From Bacillus aquiflavi (GTDB lineage: Bacteria; Bacillota; Bacilli; Bacillales; Cytobacillaceae), in contig NZ_CP082780.1 of NCBI RefSeq assembly GCF_019915265.1, positions 2,914,001 to 2,978,000 of the forward strand: a DNA stretch of 64,000 nucleotides. The letters run 5' to 3'. The position numbers were made by a program, and so were the translations under genes. The first letter of the stretch is position 1; each line of letters starts with the position of its first letter. The notes beneath the pieces are model-generated. The model worked only from the letters and a program-made list of their open reading frames with translations, made no database searches and was not told where the DNA came from. Positions 37,635 to 46,559 of the stretch are shown piece after piece.

Positions 37635-37928
37635 TTAACCGCGAATTTGGCTTGCAATTTGTTGGTCAGCATCTTCAAGAGCTTTAGCTGTGCTGTTAAG
37701 CTGAGTTGAAATGTCTTGAAGTAATTCTTGCATTTGAAGGAATGAAGGTCTTAATGATGTATATTGATCAGCAAATGCTCTGCTTGCTTCCCCTTCCCAC
37801 ATACCTTCTAGTTCTTTAATCATATTATCTAGGCGACTAATTTGGTCACCTACTTGACTGCTTTCAGTGCTGTAACGAGTTGACATACTTACTAATTCTG
37901 CTGGTGTAACGCGAATAATTCCTGACAT
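37635..37928 (-). CDS. esxA: WXG100 secreted protein EsxA (YukE)
   Basis: The 97-aa protein is a WXG100 helical hairpin. Helix 1 ends in MIKELEGMW, the WEG turn is at residues 44-46, and helix 2 is ASRAFADQYTSLRPSFLQMQELLQDISTQL. WXG100 proteins are the core secreted substrates of T7SS and bind the EssC ATPase. An AAAGGAGAG site precedes the ATG at 37928 and a sigma-A-type promoter lies 36 bp further up. The gene heads the operon esxA-esaB-essB-essC-esaA-essA, as in B. subtilis yukE-yueC. Confidence 0.95.
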   Translation of the reverse strand: MSGIIRVTPAELVSMSTRYSTESSQVGDQISRLDNMIKELEGMWEGEASRAFADQYTSLRPSFLQMQELLQDISTQLNSTAKALEDADQQIASQIRG

Positions 37929-37963
37929 ATAAATGATCTCTCCTTTTACCTCAATTTAACTCA

Positions 37964-37992
37964 ATTGTAATAAAAATACTCATAAAAGTCAA
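37964..37992 (-). promoter_or_regulatory. Sigma-A-type promoter of the T7SS operon
   Basis: On the minus strand TTGACT (37992-37987) and TACAAT (37969-37964) are separated by 17 bp. This is one base from each consensus box, and it points toward esxA. Confidence 0.85.
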
Positions 37993-38114
37993 TCACTACT
38001 ACTATATATTCTAGTAAAATAGTGAAAAAGACCTATCTAGCTTAAAAACATACTCTCGTCTTTAAAAAATAAATCACCTCCTTAAAATAATCATCTTGAC
38101 AGCCTGATCATTTG

Positions 38115-38453
38115 TTAGGCAGTACCTGTGTTTTTTTCCTCTTTCTCTTCATAATAAATCGTCATCCTCTGCTTTTTCATCTCGTTCACTTGACTGTTAT
38201 ATTGAATAGCTAATGTTTTCATTTTAGATATATATTCATTTATAGCAGTCTTATATTCTTCTAACTGTAGTTGAATTGCTTTTTTACTTTCTTTAATGAC
38301 TTCTCCATTGCTGTTTTGAAATTCATTATTAATAAAATTTGCTAAATGAACACTTAAAGCACCCATTCTATTAAGTTGATTACTAAAAACAGCTGATTTG
38401 CCAGTTACATCTTCATGATGTTCAAATCGATGTTCTAAACTATATTGGCCCAT
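38115..38453 (-). CDS. Small helical protein next to the T7SS operon
   Basis: The 112-aa protein is soluble and almost fully helical: DVTGKSAVFSNQLNRMGALSVHLANFI, then a long Lys/Glu helix (ESKKAIQLQLEEYKTAINEYISKMKTLAIQYNSQVNEM). It is of WXG100 size but has no W-x-G turn. A GGAGG site stands 6 nt before the ATG at 38453. It follows the lipase-like gene by about 90 bp, or 16 bp after frame correction of that gene. The likely role is a targeting or chaperone partner for that protein, in the manner of LXG-associated small proteins; this is inferred from order. Confidence 0.65.
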   Translation of the reverse strand: MGQYSLEHRFEHHEDVTGKSAVFSNQLNRMGALSVHLANFINNEFQNSNGEVIKESKKAIQLQLEEYKTAINEYISKMKTLAIQYNSQVNEMKKQRMTIYYEEKEEKNTGTA

Positions 38454-38545
38454 TTAATCCTCCTTATATTATCGTAAATCAAAAATGGCGGATATCGCCT
38501 TTTCCTCACTAAATAAGTTCTCGATAGATGTTTTAATTTTTCCAA

Positions 38546-40507
38546 TCAATTCGATTCCTTTTTTATGCTCTTGTTGGAAATGATGAAACATTTTTCTTCA
38601 AAAGTATTAGCGATGATTGGACTCAGAGGTCGAATATCTTCGTGAACATTAATACTTGTTACTTCCCGATCTTTTCCCGGCAACAAATAGCTATATGAGC
38701 GAGGATTGCTCTCCATTTCATGAATTGAACCCATTAGCCGACGTTTACGATTTTCAAAATCATCGAGGTATTCTTGCTGATACATCACCCTCAATTGATT
38801 TAATATTTCTGATTTTTCTTGATACTTATCTAACCCAGTTTGATAGACCCTTACTGCCGAGGAAAGATTAATTTCAATTCTTTCAGCTCCTTCTCCTTTG
38901 AAAAGGATCATATCATTTCCTTCGTATCTTCTTCCGTTTTCAGCAGCTAACGAACTGGCAACGTGAAGTACACCGTGTGCTTCTACTGCTTTATCGAAAT
39001 CTTTTATAAAGTTAACAATTGAATCAAAAATCCCTTTTAATTTGTCGAAAATTGCATTCATTTCATTTTTAACTTTAATAGCATTAGTAATGAGACGCTG
39101 GATATCTGATGCATTAATTGCTTTGACAGTAAAAAGATTTTTAAGCACTACTAACCCGCTATCCCCAATATCCACTAAAATACTTTTTGCATGACTTTGA
39201 ACTTCTTTTAGACTTGCAACTATATCCTTTCGAAGTCCTGCTGTTACTTTTTCAGCAAGACCTATAAGAGCTGGAAGCTGTGTTAGTAAAGTTGTTAATT
39301 TATTTTTAATATTTTCAACACCCGTAGCTAAATCTTTCAATGAATTAACGAGACCATCTGGTAATTTCGGTACTGGTATAGGTACATTTACAAAAGCCAT
39401 CCTTGGTGCGCCTACAGGCATCTTCATATTAAATGACGTCCATTCCGGACCTTTGCTCAAAAATTTATCCCATTCTTTTTTAACACCATCAATTGAATTT
39501 TTAAAATTTTGATCGTACCCTGTTAATTCACCAATAAATCCATCAACCCCGCCTTCGACATAAGCTGGGGCATAGTCTGCAATAAAAAGTTGCAATGAAC
39601 GTAAGTCATCATCTGAAAGGTTCTTAAGAATTTCTCGGACTCCTTTAGTTTCTGGATAGGTATCAATCATATTTGCTGTCCGATCAGCACCTAGATGTAA
39701 AAAGCCTCTAACAACTGTCGCAGCATACATTAAGTCTTCCTCTGCCGTAAGATGCTGAATGTTTTGCCCGCGCTCTTTATAATATTGTTCACCAAAGGCT
39801 TGTAAATCTCTAGCGTTAAGTTCGTATAGTTGTCGATGGTCAGCAGGATCGATTTTAAACTTATGGCCAATCTTCGCTGCAAAGACTGGATCGATTAATG
39901 CAAGCTGGTAAACACTTGGCGGTGCATCATTAATTGCATATACATTTCGATACGATTGGGTCATTATTTGAAGCATTTGAATAAGATTGCCCCCAAGCGA
40001 GTGACCGATCCCAGACTTTTCAAGATCAACTTTTTGAATGTTTTCACCGCTTTTAATTCTTTTCTCAATATCCTTCGCTACTTTTTCGTTAATTTGTTTA
40101 GTCACTTCTTGATCAAAAAGAACAGCGTGGTCATATTGATCTCTAATTTTTCCGTTGTATATTCCTAATAAGTCATACATTGGATCAAGTGCATCCCCGC
40201 TGCCATTATCTTCAGATCCTTCAGTTCCCCGGGTAATCGTGTATGACTGGTTGATTCCTTTTTCAGGATTGTAGAAGTGAATGATTGAACCATCAAATCC
40301 AGAATCCTTTCCGTCTTTTTTTATCTTTTTTATTGCTTCCAAATCATCGGAGCGATAAATTGTAATTTCACCTGGAGGCTCTTTTCCCGTTTCTTCTATA
40401 TAAATCCTTCTGACTGTTTCGGCAGTAATTGCTCCATTTTTTCCATATTCGAGTTCAGCAATTCTTGCCCGTAATATATCACTATTCAAAATTTCTCCAT
40501 TACTCAT
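38546..40507 (-). CDS. Lipase-like T7SS cargo (DUF6792-like) with helical C-terminus
   Basis: The 653-aa reading has an N-terminal alpha/beta-hydrolase-like domain with the nucleophile elbow GHSLGG at residues 168-173 (Ser170), then a long helical C-terminal region (about 330-650) with LPALIGLAEKVTAGLRKDI and HVASSLAAENGRRYEG. It has no signal peptide. This is again catalytic domain first, targeting-like domain last. At the 3' end the frame changes unnaturally: adding one A to the run at 38591-38595 continues the protein as EEKMFHHFQQEHKKGIELIG and onward to a stop at 38469, giving about 680 aa. The ATG at 40507 has an AGGTGA site. A lipoprotein gene precedes and a small helical gene follows. 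Secretion by the adjacent T7SS and a lipase activity are inferred. Confidence 0.72.
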   Translation of the reverse strand: MSNGEILNSDILRARIAELEYGKNGAITAETVRRIYIEETGKEPPGEITIYRSDDLEAIKKIKKDGKDSGFDGSIIHFYNPEKGINQSYTITRGTEGSEDNGSGDALDPMYDLLGIYNGKIRDQYDHAVLFDQEVTKQINEKVAKDIEKRIKSGENIQKVDLEKSGIGHSLGGNLIQMLQIMTQSYRNVYAINDAPPSVYQLALIDPVFAAKIGHKFKIDPADHRQLYELNARDLQAFGEQYYKERGQNIQHLTAEEDLMYAATVVRGFLHLGADRTANMIDTYPETKGVREILKNLSDDDLRSLQLFIADYAPAYVEGGVDGFIGELTGYDQNFKNSIDGVKKEWDKFLSKGPEWTSFNMKMPVGAPRMAFVNVPIPVPKLPDGLVNSLKDLATGVENIKNKLTTLLTQLPALIGLAEKVTAGLRKDIVASLKEVQSHAKSILVDIGDSGLVVLKNLFTVKAINASDIQRLITNAIKVKNEMNAIFDKLKGIFDSIVNFIKDFDKAVEAHGVLHVASSLAAENGRRYEGNDMILFKGEGAERIEINLSSAVRVYQTGLDKYQEKSEILNQLRVMYQQEYLDDFENRKRRLMGSIHEMESNPRSYSYLLPGKDREVTSINVHEDIRPLSPIIANTFEEKCFIISNKSIKKESN

Positions 40508-40529
40508 CTTCAATCACCTATATTTCGAT

Positions 40530-41207
40530 CTATTCTAAAAAGTCTACCGATTTGATTAGCGATAAAAATTCTTCCTCAAGTTCTTCTGAACCAGCAAGAC
40601 ACTCTTTATTTTCATCTATACATGAAACATCTAAGTAGTATCTTAATCCTTTTTCATTTTTATCGGATTTTATAAAACTAAAATATTGATAATGTTTTAT
40701 TTCATCGGTCATAAAAGTACTTTTAGCATAGTAATAAGTTTTACTATTATGTGTAAATTTTTCATAATCACCTTCATAATTCGCTGCGGCAGACAATAAT
40801 TTCAAATTTCCATCAACAAGGCTAGTTGCTGCACTATCTTCATAAGTAATCATAAAATAATAAGATAAATTCCGTTCCAACGCTTTGGCACCAAAAGTGA
40901 AGCCTTCATAATGGTCACCTCGTTGATCTACGCTCGTATTTGATATTTTTCCATTAATAGGGAATAACATCGTATATCCGTTCGTTTTTGATTTAAATAA
41001 ATAATAGCCGTCTTTTACTTCTTTAGAAGAATCAATGTACTTTTGTGTAAATTCATCTGTTGATGCAACTGTTTTTGATGTTTCAGATGTTTCAGATGTT
41101 TCACTAACCGAAGCTTGTTGGTCTTGCTTATTATCTTTTTCCTTCATCCCACAGCCTCCTATAACAAGCATCATAAGTATTAGTCCAAAGTATACGAATT
41201 TTTTCAA
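40530..41207 (-). CDS. Lipoprotein next to the T7SS lipase
   Basis: The TTG start at 41207 is 9 nt after AAAGGGG. The signal peptide (FVYFGLILMMLVIGGC) ends in a lipobox, so the product of about 225 aa should be lipid-anchored outside. After a SETSETSETSK-type linker comes a beta-rich domain (YYLFKSKTNGYTMLFPINGKI, YYFMITYEDS) with two later cysteines (CIDENKECL). It is not similar to the lipoproteins at 5.7-10.4 kb in sequence. Its place, 22 bp before the lipase-like gene, is the same. Immunity or surface presentation is inferred. Confidence 0.7.
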   Translation of the reverse strand: MKKFVYFGLILMMLVIGGCGMKEKDNKQDQQASVSETSETSETSKTVASTDEFTQKYIDSSKEVKDGYYLFKSKTNGYTMLFPINGKISNTSVDQRGDHYEGFTFGAKALERNLSYYFMITYEDSAATSLVDGNLKLLSAAANYEGDYEKFTHNSKTYYYAKSTFMTDEIKHYQYFSFIKSDKNEKGLRYYLDVSCIDENKECLAGSEELEEEFLSLIKSVDFLE

Positions 41208-41732
41208 AATGCAAACCCCTTTCCAGAGCAGCAAATTTCCCTATTCCATAAATACCATAAATCGACATAGTTTTACAACAACAAACAGATTAATATTTTA
41301 TAATGAAAAAAAAGAAATAGTTTTAAAGTCATGTATATTTACATTTTGTGTATTAATGAGTTACTTTTAGTCTTTTTTATTGTTTTTTTGATATTAGGAC
41401 TTAAGTTTATTTTTCGTCATTTTCATTATTTTTATAAATGATGTCATTGTTATACCCATATACGTTTATTCGTACATAATATAATCAATTCCCCATTGTA
41501 TATTATTCATTATTGAGAAGATCATGCTGTTGAATTATAGGTAAAAAGATGCGTATGTAACGAACTATCAAGTATCTCTTTAGTAAAATTTGAATATTCA
41601 ATTAAACCCTCTATATATATTTACGCTTTAAAGCCGAATAGGTTTCAGTCGAAATTGATAAAAAATAAAAATAAATGTCATGTTAGCCCAATTTTTATTG
41701 TAAAATTTTAGATGAAAGGAGATGTATTCTTT

Positions 41733-42284
41733 ATGAAAAAAGAATTTTGAAATGCAATTGTTACATGTGATCATCGCTATGATGGCGTTTTCTTCTACGC
41801 CGTCGTAACAACACGTATCTTTTGTAAACCATCTTGTTGTTCAAAAACTCCGAAAAAACATAATGTGAAAATTTTCTTTAATCAACTGCAGCCATTAACG
41901 GAAGGATTTCGTCCATGTAAAAGATGCCGGCCTGACTTACAAAATTATTTAACAACAAAAGAACAACTAATAGAAAAAGCAATCAAAGTGATGTCCCATA
42001 CGTATTCAAAAGAAATTAACCTCTCCGAGTTAGCTAGAGAGTTGTATGTAAGTCCTTTTTATTTACAAAAAATATTTAAAAATAAGCTTGGAATATCTCC
42101 AGCCCAATATTTAAAAATAAAAAGAATAGAAAGTGCAAAAGAACTTATGATCAACAGTCGCCTTAGTATGACCGAGATTGCTTTAGAAGTCGGCTTTAAA
42201 AATTCAGCACATTTTTCATCAGTCTTCCGAAAAATCGTCGGCGTTTCTCCAACTGCATTTCGCAGCGCCTTACAAGGTGATTAA
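41733..42284 (+). pseudogene. adaA: AdaA methylphosphotriester transferase/activator with early stop
   Basis: From the ATG at 41733 (behind AAAGGAGATG) the frame reads MKKEF, then TGA at 41748-41750 where the family has a conserved Trp (FW-x-AI). It then runs open to 42284. The N-terminal domain shows the Ada zinc site: RYDGVFFYAVVTTRIFCKPSCCSK and GFRPCKRCRP, four cysteines of which one accepts the methyl group. The C-terminal AraC-type helix-turn-helix pair is complete (INLSELARELYVSPFYLQKIFK and MTEIALEVGFKNSAHFSSVFRK). Normal AdaA removes methyl groups from DNA phosphotriesters and then activates repair genes. A TGG to TGA change would stop it, unless a start further downstream is used, which would lose little but has no ribosome site. 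No adaB follows. Confidence 0.8.
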
Positions 42285-42336
42285 CAAAAAGCAAAGTTTC
42301 TTATCGTTGAACCATTTGTCCTTACCGCAATATTGT

Positions 42337-42362
42337 CAACCCTTTCTAAGGGTTGTTTTTTA
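42337..42362 (+). terminator. Terminator after adaA
   Basis: CAACCC and GGGTTG around a 7-nt loop, then six or more T. Confidence 0.85.
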
Positions 42363-42454
42363 CTTTTAAAAATTACACGACAAAAATATAAAAGTTTTTT
42401 TTCTTTTTATTTTAGATAATGCTAGTAAAAATATAGTTAGGTGGAATGCGAAAA

Positions 42455-43360
42455 ATGCGATTATACAGCGCTTTAATCAGTTTAAGTTTCATTTGGGGAT
42501 TATCCTTTGTATTTATTAAATGGTTGACTGAATTTGCAGGTGTGTGGGGAACCGTCTTTTACAGATGCATTGCCGGAACGATGATCCTTCTCCCCTTTTT
42601 ACTGGTAAAACGAAAACAAATCGCTAAACCAATACCGTGGAAACATTTAATTGTGATAGGTATATTTAATGCCGGATTGCCTTGGGGATTCATTTCCTTA
42701 AGTGAAACTTATATTAATAGTAATACAGCGTCGGTGATTAATGCGCTTACTCCAATATTTTCAGGTATCATTGGGTTTATTATTTTTTCGAAATCGTTGT
42801 CTAAACAGCAATGGATTGGAATTTTGATTGGATTTATCGGGATCTTCATCTTGTTGGATTTTAACATTGATTCACTATTTGGACAAAGCTTTATCGGAAT
42901 CGGAACGATGATAGTCGCAACACTTTTTTACGGATTTGCTTCACAATATATGAAACGATATTTAAAAGAAACAGGTGTTTTACTTATCACAACATGCTCT
43001 TTAATCGTAGGAGCCGGCATTGGACTATTTGGAAGCTTTGTATCAGGAGAAAATTTGTTTGATATAAATGTGAATCCTTTAGTTATTATATCAATCATTG
43101 GTCTTGGTTGTTTCGGCTCGGGATTAGCACATCTTCTCTACTATTATTTAATGAAAGAAGCAAGCCCAGAATTCGCAACGACTGTTACTTATTTGATTCC
43201 TGTAACTGCAATGATTTGGGGATATGTTTTATTAAACGAGAAAATCACTAACAATTTACTTATAGGACTAATCGTTATTTGTTCTGGTGTTTATTTTACA
43301 AATAAACAGACTGCTTTTAAACAAAATACGAAAGAAGATGTTATCAAAAAAAACTACTAG
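42455..43360 (+). CDS. EamA-family (DMT) membrane transporter
   Basis: The 301-aa protein has ten hydrophobic segments in two EamA repeats: LISLSFIWGLSFVFIKWLTE begins the first, and IGIGTMIVATLFYGFASQYMKRYL the second. A late FATTVTYLIPVTAMIWGYVLLNEKI is typical. DMT transporters of this kind export metabolites or amino acids, and the substrate cannot be read. The ATG at 42455 is 10 nt after AGGTGG; the one at 42446 has only 1 nt spacing. It is a single gene after a terminator. The region up to 44212 has no other gene. Confidence 0.85.
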   Translation: MRLYSALISLSFIWGLSFVFIKWLTEFAGVWGTVFYRCIAGTMILLPFLLVKRKQIAKPIPWKHLIVIGIFNAGLPWGFISLSETYINSNTASVINALTPIFSGIIGFIIFSKSLSKQQWIGILIGFIGIFILLDFNIDSLFGQSFIGIGTMIVATLFYGFASQYMKRYLKETGVLLITTCSLIVGAGIGLFGSFVSGENLFDINVNPLVIISIIGLGCFGSGLAHLLYYYLMKEASPEFATTVTYLIPVTAMIWGYVLLNEKITNNLLIGLIVICSGVYFTNKQTAFKQNTKEDVIKKNY

Positions 43361-43414
43361 TTCTTTCGTCGTAAATTCAAATGTATAAAGTATACAAAGT
43401 AAAAAATAAAAAAA

Positions 43415-43444
43415 CGTTTTGGTAACAGATCTGTTATCAAAACG
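43415..43444 (-). terminator. Hairpin with T run on the minus strand
   Basis: CGTTTTGGTAACAG and CTGTTATCAAAACG pair with one mismatch around 2 nt. The minus strand continues TTTTTTTATTTTT. No minus-strand gene precedes it, so it may limit transcripts entering the EamA gene or end a non-coding RNA. Confidence 0.55.
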
Positions 43445-43971
43445 CTGCTACTAATTGAAAGATGCAAATATTATTTGCTAGAAATAGTGAGAGCTTAAAA
43501 GGTATATTTTTAACATTTTACTAATAGATGTACTAGCTTAATATGAGAGCATTGTAAGTATTTAAACAATTGAGAAACAAACGTTTGTTTAAATATCACG
43601 AATGTGACTTAGCTCGTGTTTAAAAACTGAATGATTTATTTTAATAATATATAATACACTTCTTCCCCCCTTGTTTCCATTATTGGTAATGTTAATTTTT
43701 TATTGGAATTAAAAAGGAGTGATAAGTCTCAAATAAATAATTACCTAAACTAATTGGATTAAAAGGGCATGGCAAATTTCTATGCATTTCATGTTGATAG
43801 ATGTGTTATTTGTACTTCAAGTATCACAATTTTGAAGACTTGGAATTTGACTAACAAGAATGCTTGTTAAACTGTAATTTCTTGATAAAATGGAATAAAA
43901 TCCTATGTTTTGTATAATTGGTAGTTATAAGGTTATTCCCTTCTAAAAAATATGATAAATTACAGTTAACA

Positions 43972-44124
43972 ACAAACGTGCAATGGCGATAATTGCACGT
44001 TTGTGATCGCGTCGCTTTTTGAGGCGTAAAAAGCGGTTTCTGATTTTAGGATGCAGATAAATCTGCGTGTTCAAAGACACACTTATTTGTGCTTAAAAAG
44101 ACAATCTACACATAAAAAAATGTG
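43972..44124. other. Run of consecutive stem-loops before the LXG gene
   Basis: Five inverted repeats follow one another: a perfect 13-bp stem (ACAAACGTGCAAT, 43972-44004), CGCTTTTT/AAAAAGCG (44013-44035), GCAGAT/ATCTGC (44053-44066), GTGT/ACAC (44067-44080) and CACA/TGTG (44109-44124). The 43361-44279 gap holds no recognisable gene. This may be a structured leader or non-coding RNA of the LXG locus, or debris of an old element. Confidence 0.45.
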
Positions 44125-44279
44125 GTGGTTATTTAGCTAATGGAATAGCTCACTCACCTCTACGTGTTTTGTAGTTTACCGAATATCCTTATCATTCTAG
44201 AATAATAAAAAATTTGCTCAGCACAACTATATTTCATAGTGTTTCGTGTCTTGTGGAAGGGAAAGGAGTGGTTATAAAT

Positions 44280-45722
44280 ATGAGAATCTTACATGCCTGG
44301 GAGATTTATACCGGCATTGAAGTCATTCAACAAACATTGAAAACCACCTATGAACAAGTGAGTGAAATTGAACGTGCTGTTGAAGGAATTATTCAACTGG
44401 AAGATTCACTTAAAGGAAAAGGCGGCGAAGCGATTCGTGCTTTTTTTCAAAACGTACATAAGCCATTTATCTTATTTCATCAAGCATTCATTACTGATTA
44501 TGATAAAATTTTAGCAGAAATTAAATATTTGCTCCAATCGTTTGAGCCGGCAGAAGAGGGCTTTATTCACGAAAGTTTTTTAGAAAATGATGTCGCAAAT
44601 GGATTAGATCGTCTTGAGAGACGAGTTACATCAATAACGAGTGAAATCAACAATGCAATACATAGTGTACAAGATATCGTCAGCTTGCTACCTATCCAAG
44701 CTGATGAAACAATCTCCCATATCAATCAAGCACGACAACATAATCAACTGACGATCGAAAACCTTCATTCCTTTGATGAGCAAGCAACTCGTTTACTTGA
44801 CCGGATTTTAGATGACTTACTAATGATGGCCAGCATAATGAACTTTACCAGATCTATCGGCTTCCATTACAATCAAGCCGTCTGCATATACATGATATTT
44901 GATACTGTTGTCGTTTCCATATGCATCTCTTTTGACTGTATTGATTGGCTCAAGTCCGACCTTTTGCACTAAGCTACCAAAAAGTTTGCGATAAGCCTCG
45001 CTTTTCATCATAAATAGAAGCGATGACTCAAAGCGGTCAATTACCAATTTCTCATAACAGCGTATCAAAATAGTTGTTCCAGCAATCCCCGAAGAAATAA
45101 GGGATGGTGCCATTATTTCACCCGTTGATCGTGCATTTGAAGGTGTCATCGATGGAACGGGAAAAGCGCTTGGTGACACGATAGACGTTCTCGTTTCTCT
45201 ATACAAATTTGCCAATGAAAATTTACAACCTGATAGAATGAAATATAATATTAACCAATTTATCGATGACCCAAAGAAAAAGCTAGGGAAATGAAGGATA
45301 AAGCAATCAATTTCCCAAAATATATGTGGGAAGGGATTAAAAGCGCCTGGAATCGAGATGTCATCAACGGAGATGCCCACAGCCGCGCTGAATTCTTCTC
45401 CTATGGTTTAACAACAATCGGGATTGGCGTAATCGGAGATAAAGGATTAAGTCGAGCAGATCAGCTTGGAAATGTGGCAAAACTCGGTAATGTTGGAAAG
45501 GTCGGAAATGTTGCCAATAAGATCCCGCCACCGATACCGATTAATAAAGGATTAACTCTCGCTTTTGCTACAGGTAAAGTTAATACGATTCCATACAATG
45601 TAATTGATGACTTGTACAATCGAATCCATCAGGCGAGTAAGGAAGCGTTTGGAGATAGTCGTGGTGGGTCGGTGAGTGTGAATGGGCTGATGAGGGTGCT
45701 AATAGTGCTAAAAAGACCATAA
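44280..45722 (+). pseudogene. LXG-domain toxin, scrambled and frameshifted
   Basis: The ATG at 44280 (behind AAAGGAG) begins an LXG targeting domain: MRILHAWEIYTGIEVIQQTLKTTYEQVSEIERAVEGI, then LKGKGGEAIRAFFQNVHKPF, ending about residue 180 (44822). From 44823 to about 45060 the plus frame is not LXG-like. From about 45070 the typical LXG middle region resumes (PEEIRDGAIISPVDRAFEGVIDGTGKALG), breaks at an A5 run at 45277-45281 that would need six bases, and continues (MWEGIKSAWNRDVINGDAHSRAEFFSYGLTTIGIGVIGDKGL). It ends at 45722 without a recognisable toxin tip. About 200 residues of the middle are missing. LXG proteins are polymorphic antibacterial toxins sent through T7SS. This copy is not functional as read. 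Confidence 0.82.
44820..45060 (-). pseudogene. Inverted gene fragment inside the LXG gene
   Basis: On the minus strand this stretch reads as a protein end: YEKLVIDRFESSLLFMM, AYRKLFGSLVQKVGLEPINTVKRD and finally SIKYHVYADGLIVMEADRSG before a TAG at 44820. It has normal codon use and composition, while the plus reading is odd. It may be the end of an LXG toxin tip or of an immunity gene placed backwards by an inversion or insertion. The reading beyond 45060 on this strand is only the complement of LXG sequence. The family is not recognised. Confidence 0.5.
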
Positions 45723-45837
45723 ATAAAGATGGAAGTGTATTACTTAATATCCTTACTTCATCATATTTAATCAATAAAAAGATTACAATTAGTGCCCAGC
45801 AAAATAGCAAACATAGCCTTCTATACCCCTTAACAGA

Positions 45838-45872
45838 AAAAAAGCCGTACTCAAAATGGAGGACGGCTTTTT
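45838..45872 (+). terminator. Terminator after the LXG relic
   Basis: AAAAAGCCGT pairs with ACGGCTTTTT around a loop of about 12 nt, with T residues inside the stem end serving as the run. Confidence 0.8.
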
Positions 45873-46106
45873 AGTGGTTCAAATGAGATCGGCTTCGGCA
45901 TAGTGACAAACGACGATGAACATCTATACCCACGTCACTTAAAAAGCGCAAGAAGAAGCGATTCAAATTTTCAAGTTATCTAAATTTATAAATTGAAAGA
46001 TTACAATTTGACTACGTTTAGATGAAGTCCACTGAAACAATGAAAATTAAAAAACCCTTGAATACCGAGGTTTTGCCACTCATTGAAATCATCTGAAAAC
46101 CATGTA

Positions 46107-46461
46107 TGGAGACGGTGGGAGTTGAACCCACGTCCAGAAATATCGCCACTTAAGCTTCTACGAGTATAGTCGACATATTACGCTTTCACTAACTCTTTTG
46201 CCTGCCGACAGGCGGCCGAGCAGCTAGTCTGATTGTTCTCTTCTTTCATCCTCAGACGGCGGAATCCAGCGTAGCCCACTATCGTTGAGTCCCTTACCCT
46301 ACCACATGGGCGATGGAGGGAGGAACCGCTAGCTGACTTAGGCAGCTAAAGCGAAATTGTTGTTTTCTTTGCCAGTTATTGGCTTTGGCGTTTTTACGAG
46401 GCCGACCCCCTCGACTCGCCACTTAAGCTCGATCTATCCCTGTCGAATCCGTAACGTCCCC
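46107..46461 (-). ncRNA. ssrA: tmRNA
   Basis: The 355-nt gene begins GGGGACGTTACGGATTCGAC and ends TTCAACTCCCACCGTCTCCA, giving the tRNA-like acceptor (GGGGACG with CGTCTCC) and an encoded CCA at 46107. The mRNA-like part reads GGC AAA GAA AAC and on to GCT GCC TAA, giving the tag (A)GKENNNFALAA, which ends in the ALAA degradation signal. It rescues stalled ribosomes with SmpB, whose gene is directly upstream on the same strand. A promoter with TTGAAA and TATAAT lies at 46552-46525. Adjacency to smpB and rnr is the usual Bacillus order. Confidence 0.97.
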
Positions 46462-46524
46462 GTAATAAAAAATATCGAAGGTGACGACGTCGGAAAGTTC
46501 AAGCTTACTATCGAGACAATATCT

Positions 46525-46552
46525 ATTATAACATAATTTTATATTTTTTCAA
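46525..46552 (-). promoter_or_regulatory. Promoter of tmRNA
   Basis: On the minus strand TTGAAA and a perfect TATAAT are spaced by 16 bp. They lie about 65 bp before the mature 5' end of tmRNA, so a short 5' leader would be removed. Confidence 0.75.
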
Positions 46553-46559
46553 ATACGAT

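Noticed and set aside
41630-41665. Similarity to the lipase-start fossils (GGTTTCAGTC with a following A-rich stretch)
   Set aside because: Only about 12 bases agree; this is too short to claim a remnant.
44820-45380. A 186-codon open frame on the minus strand
   Set aside because: Only its last 80 codons look like real protein. The rest is the complement of clear LXG sequence, so it was recorded as a fragment, not a gene.
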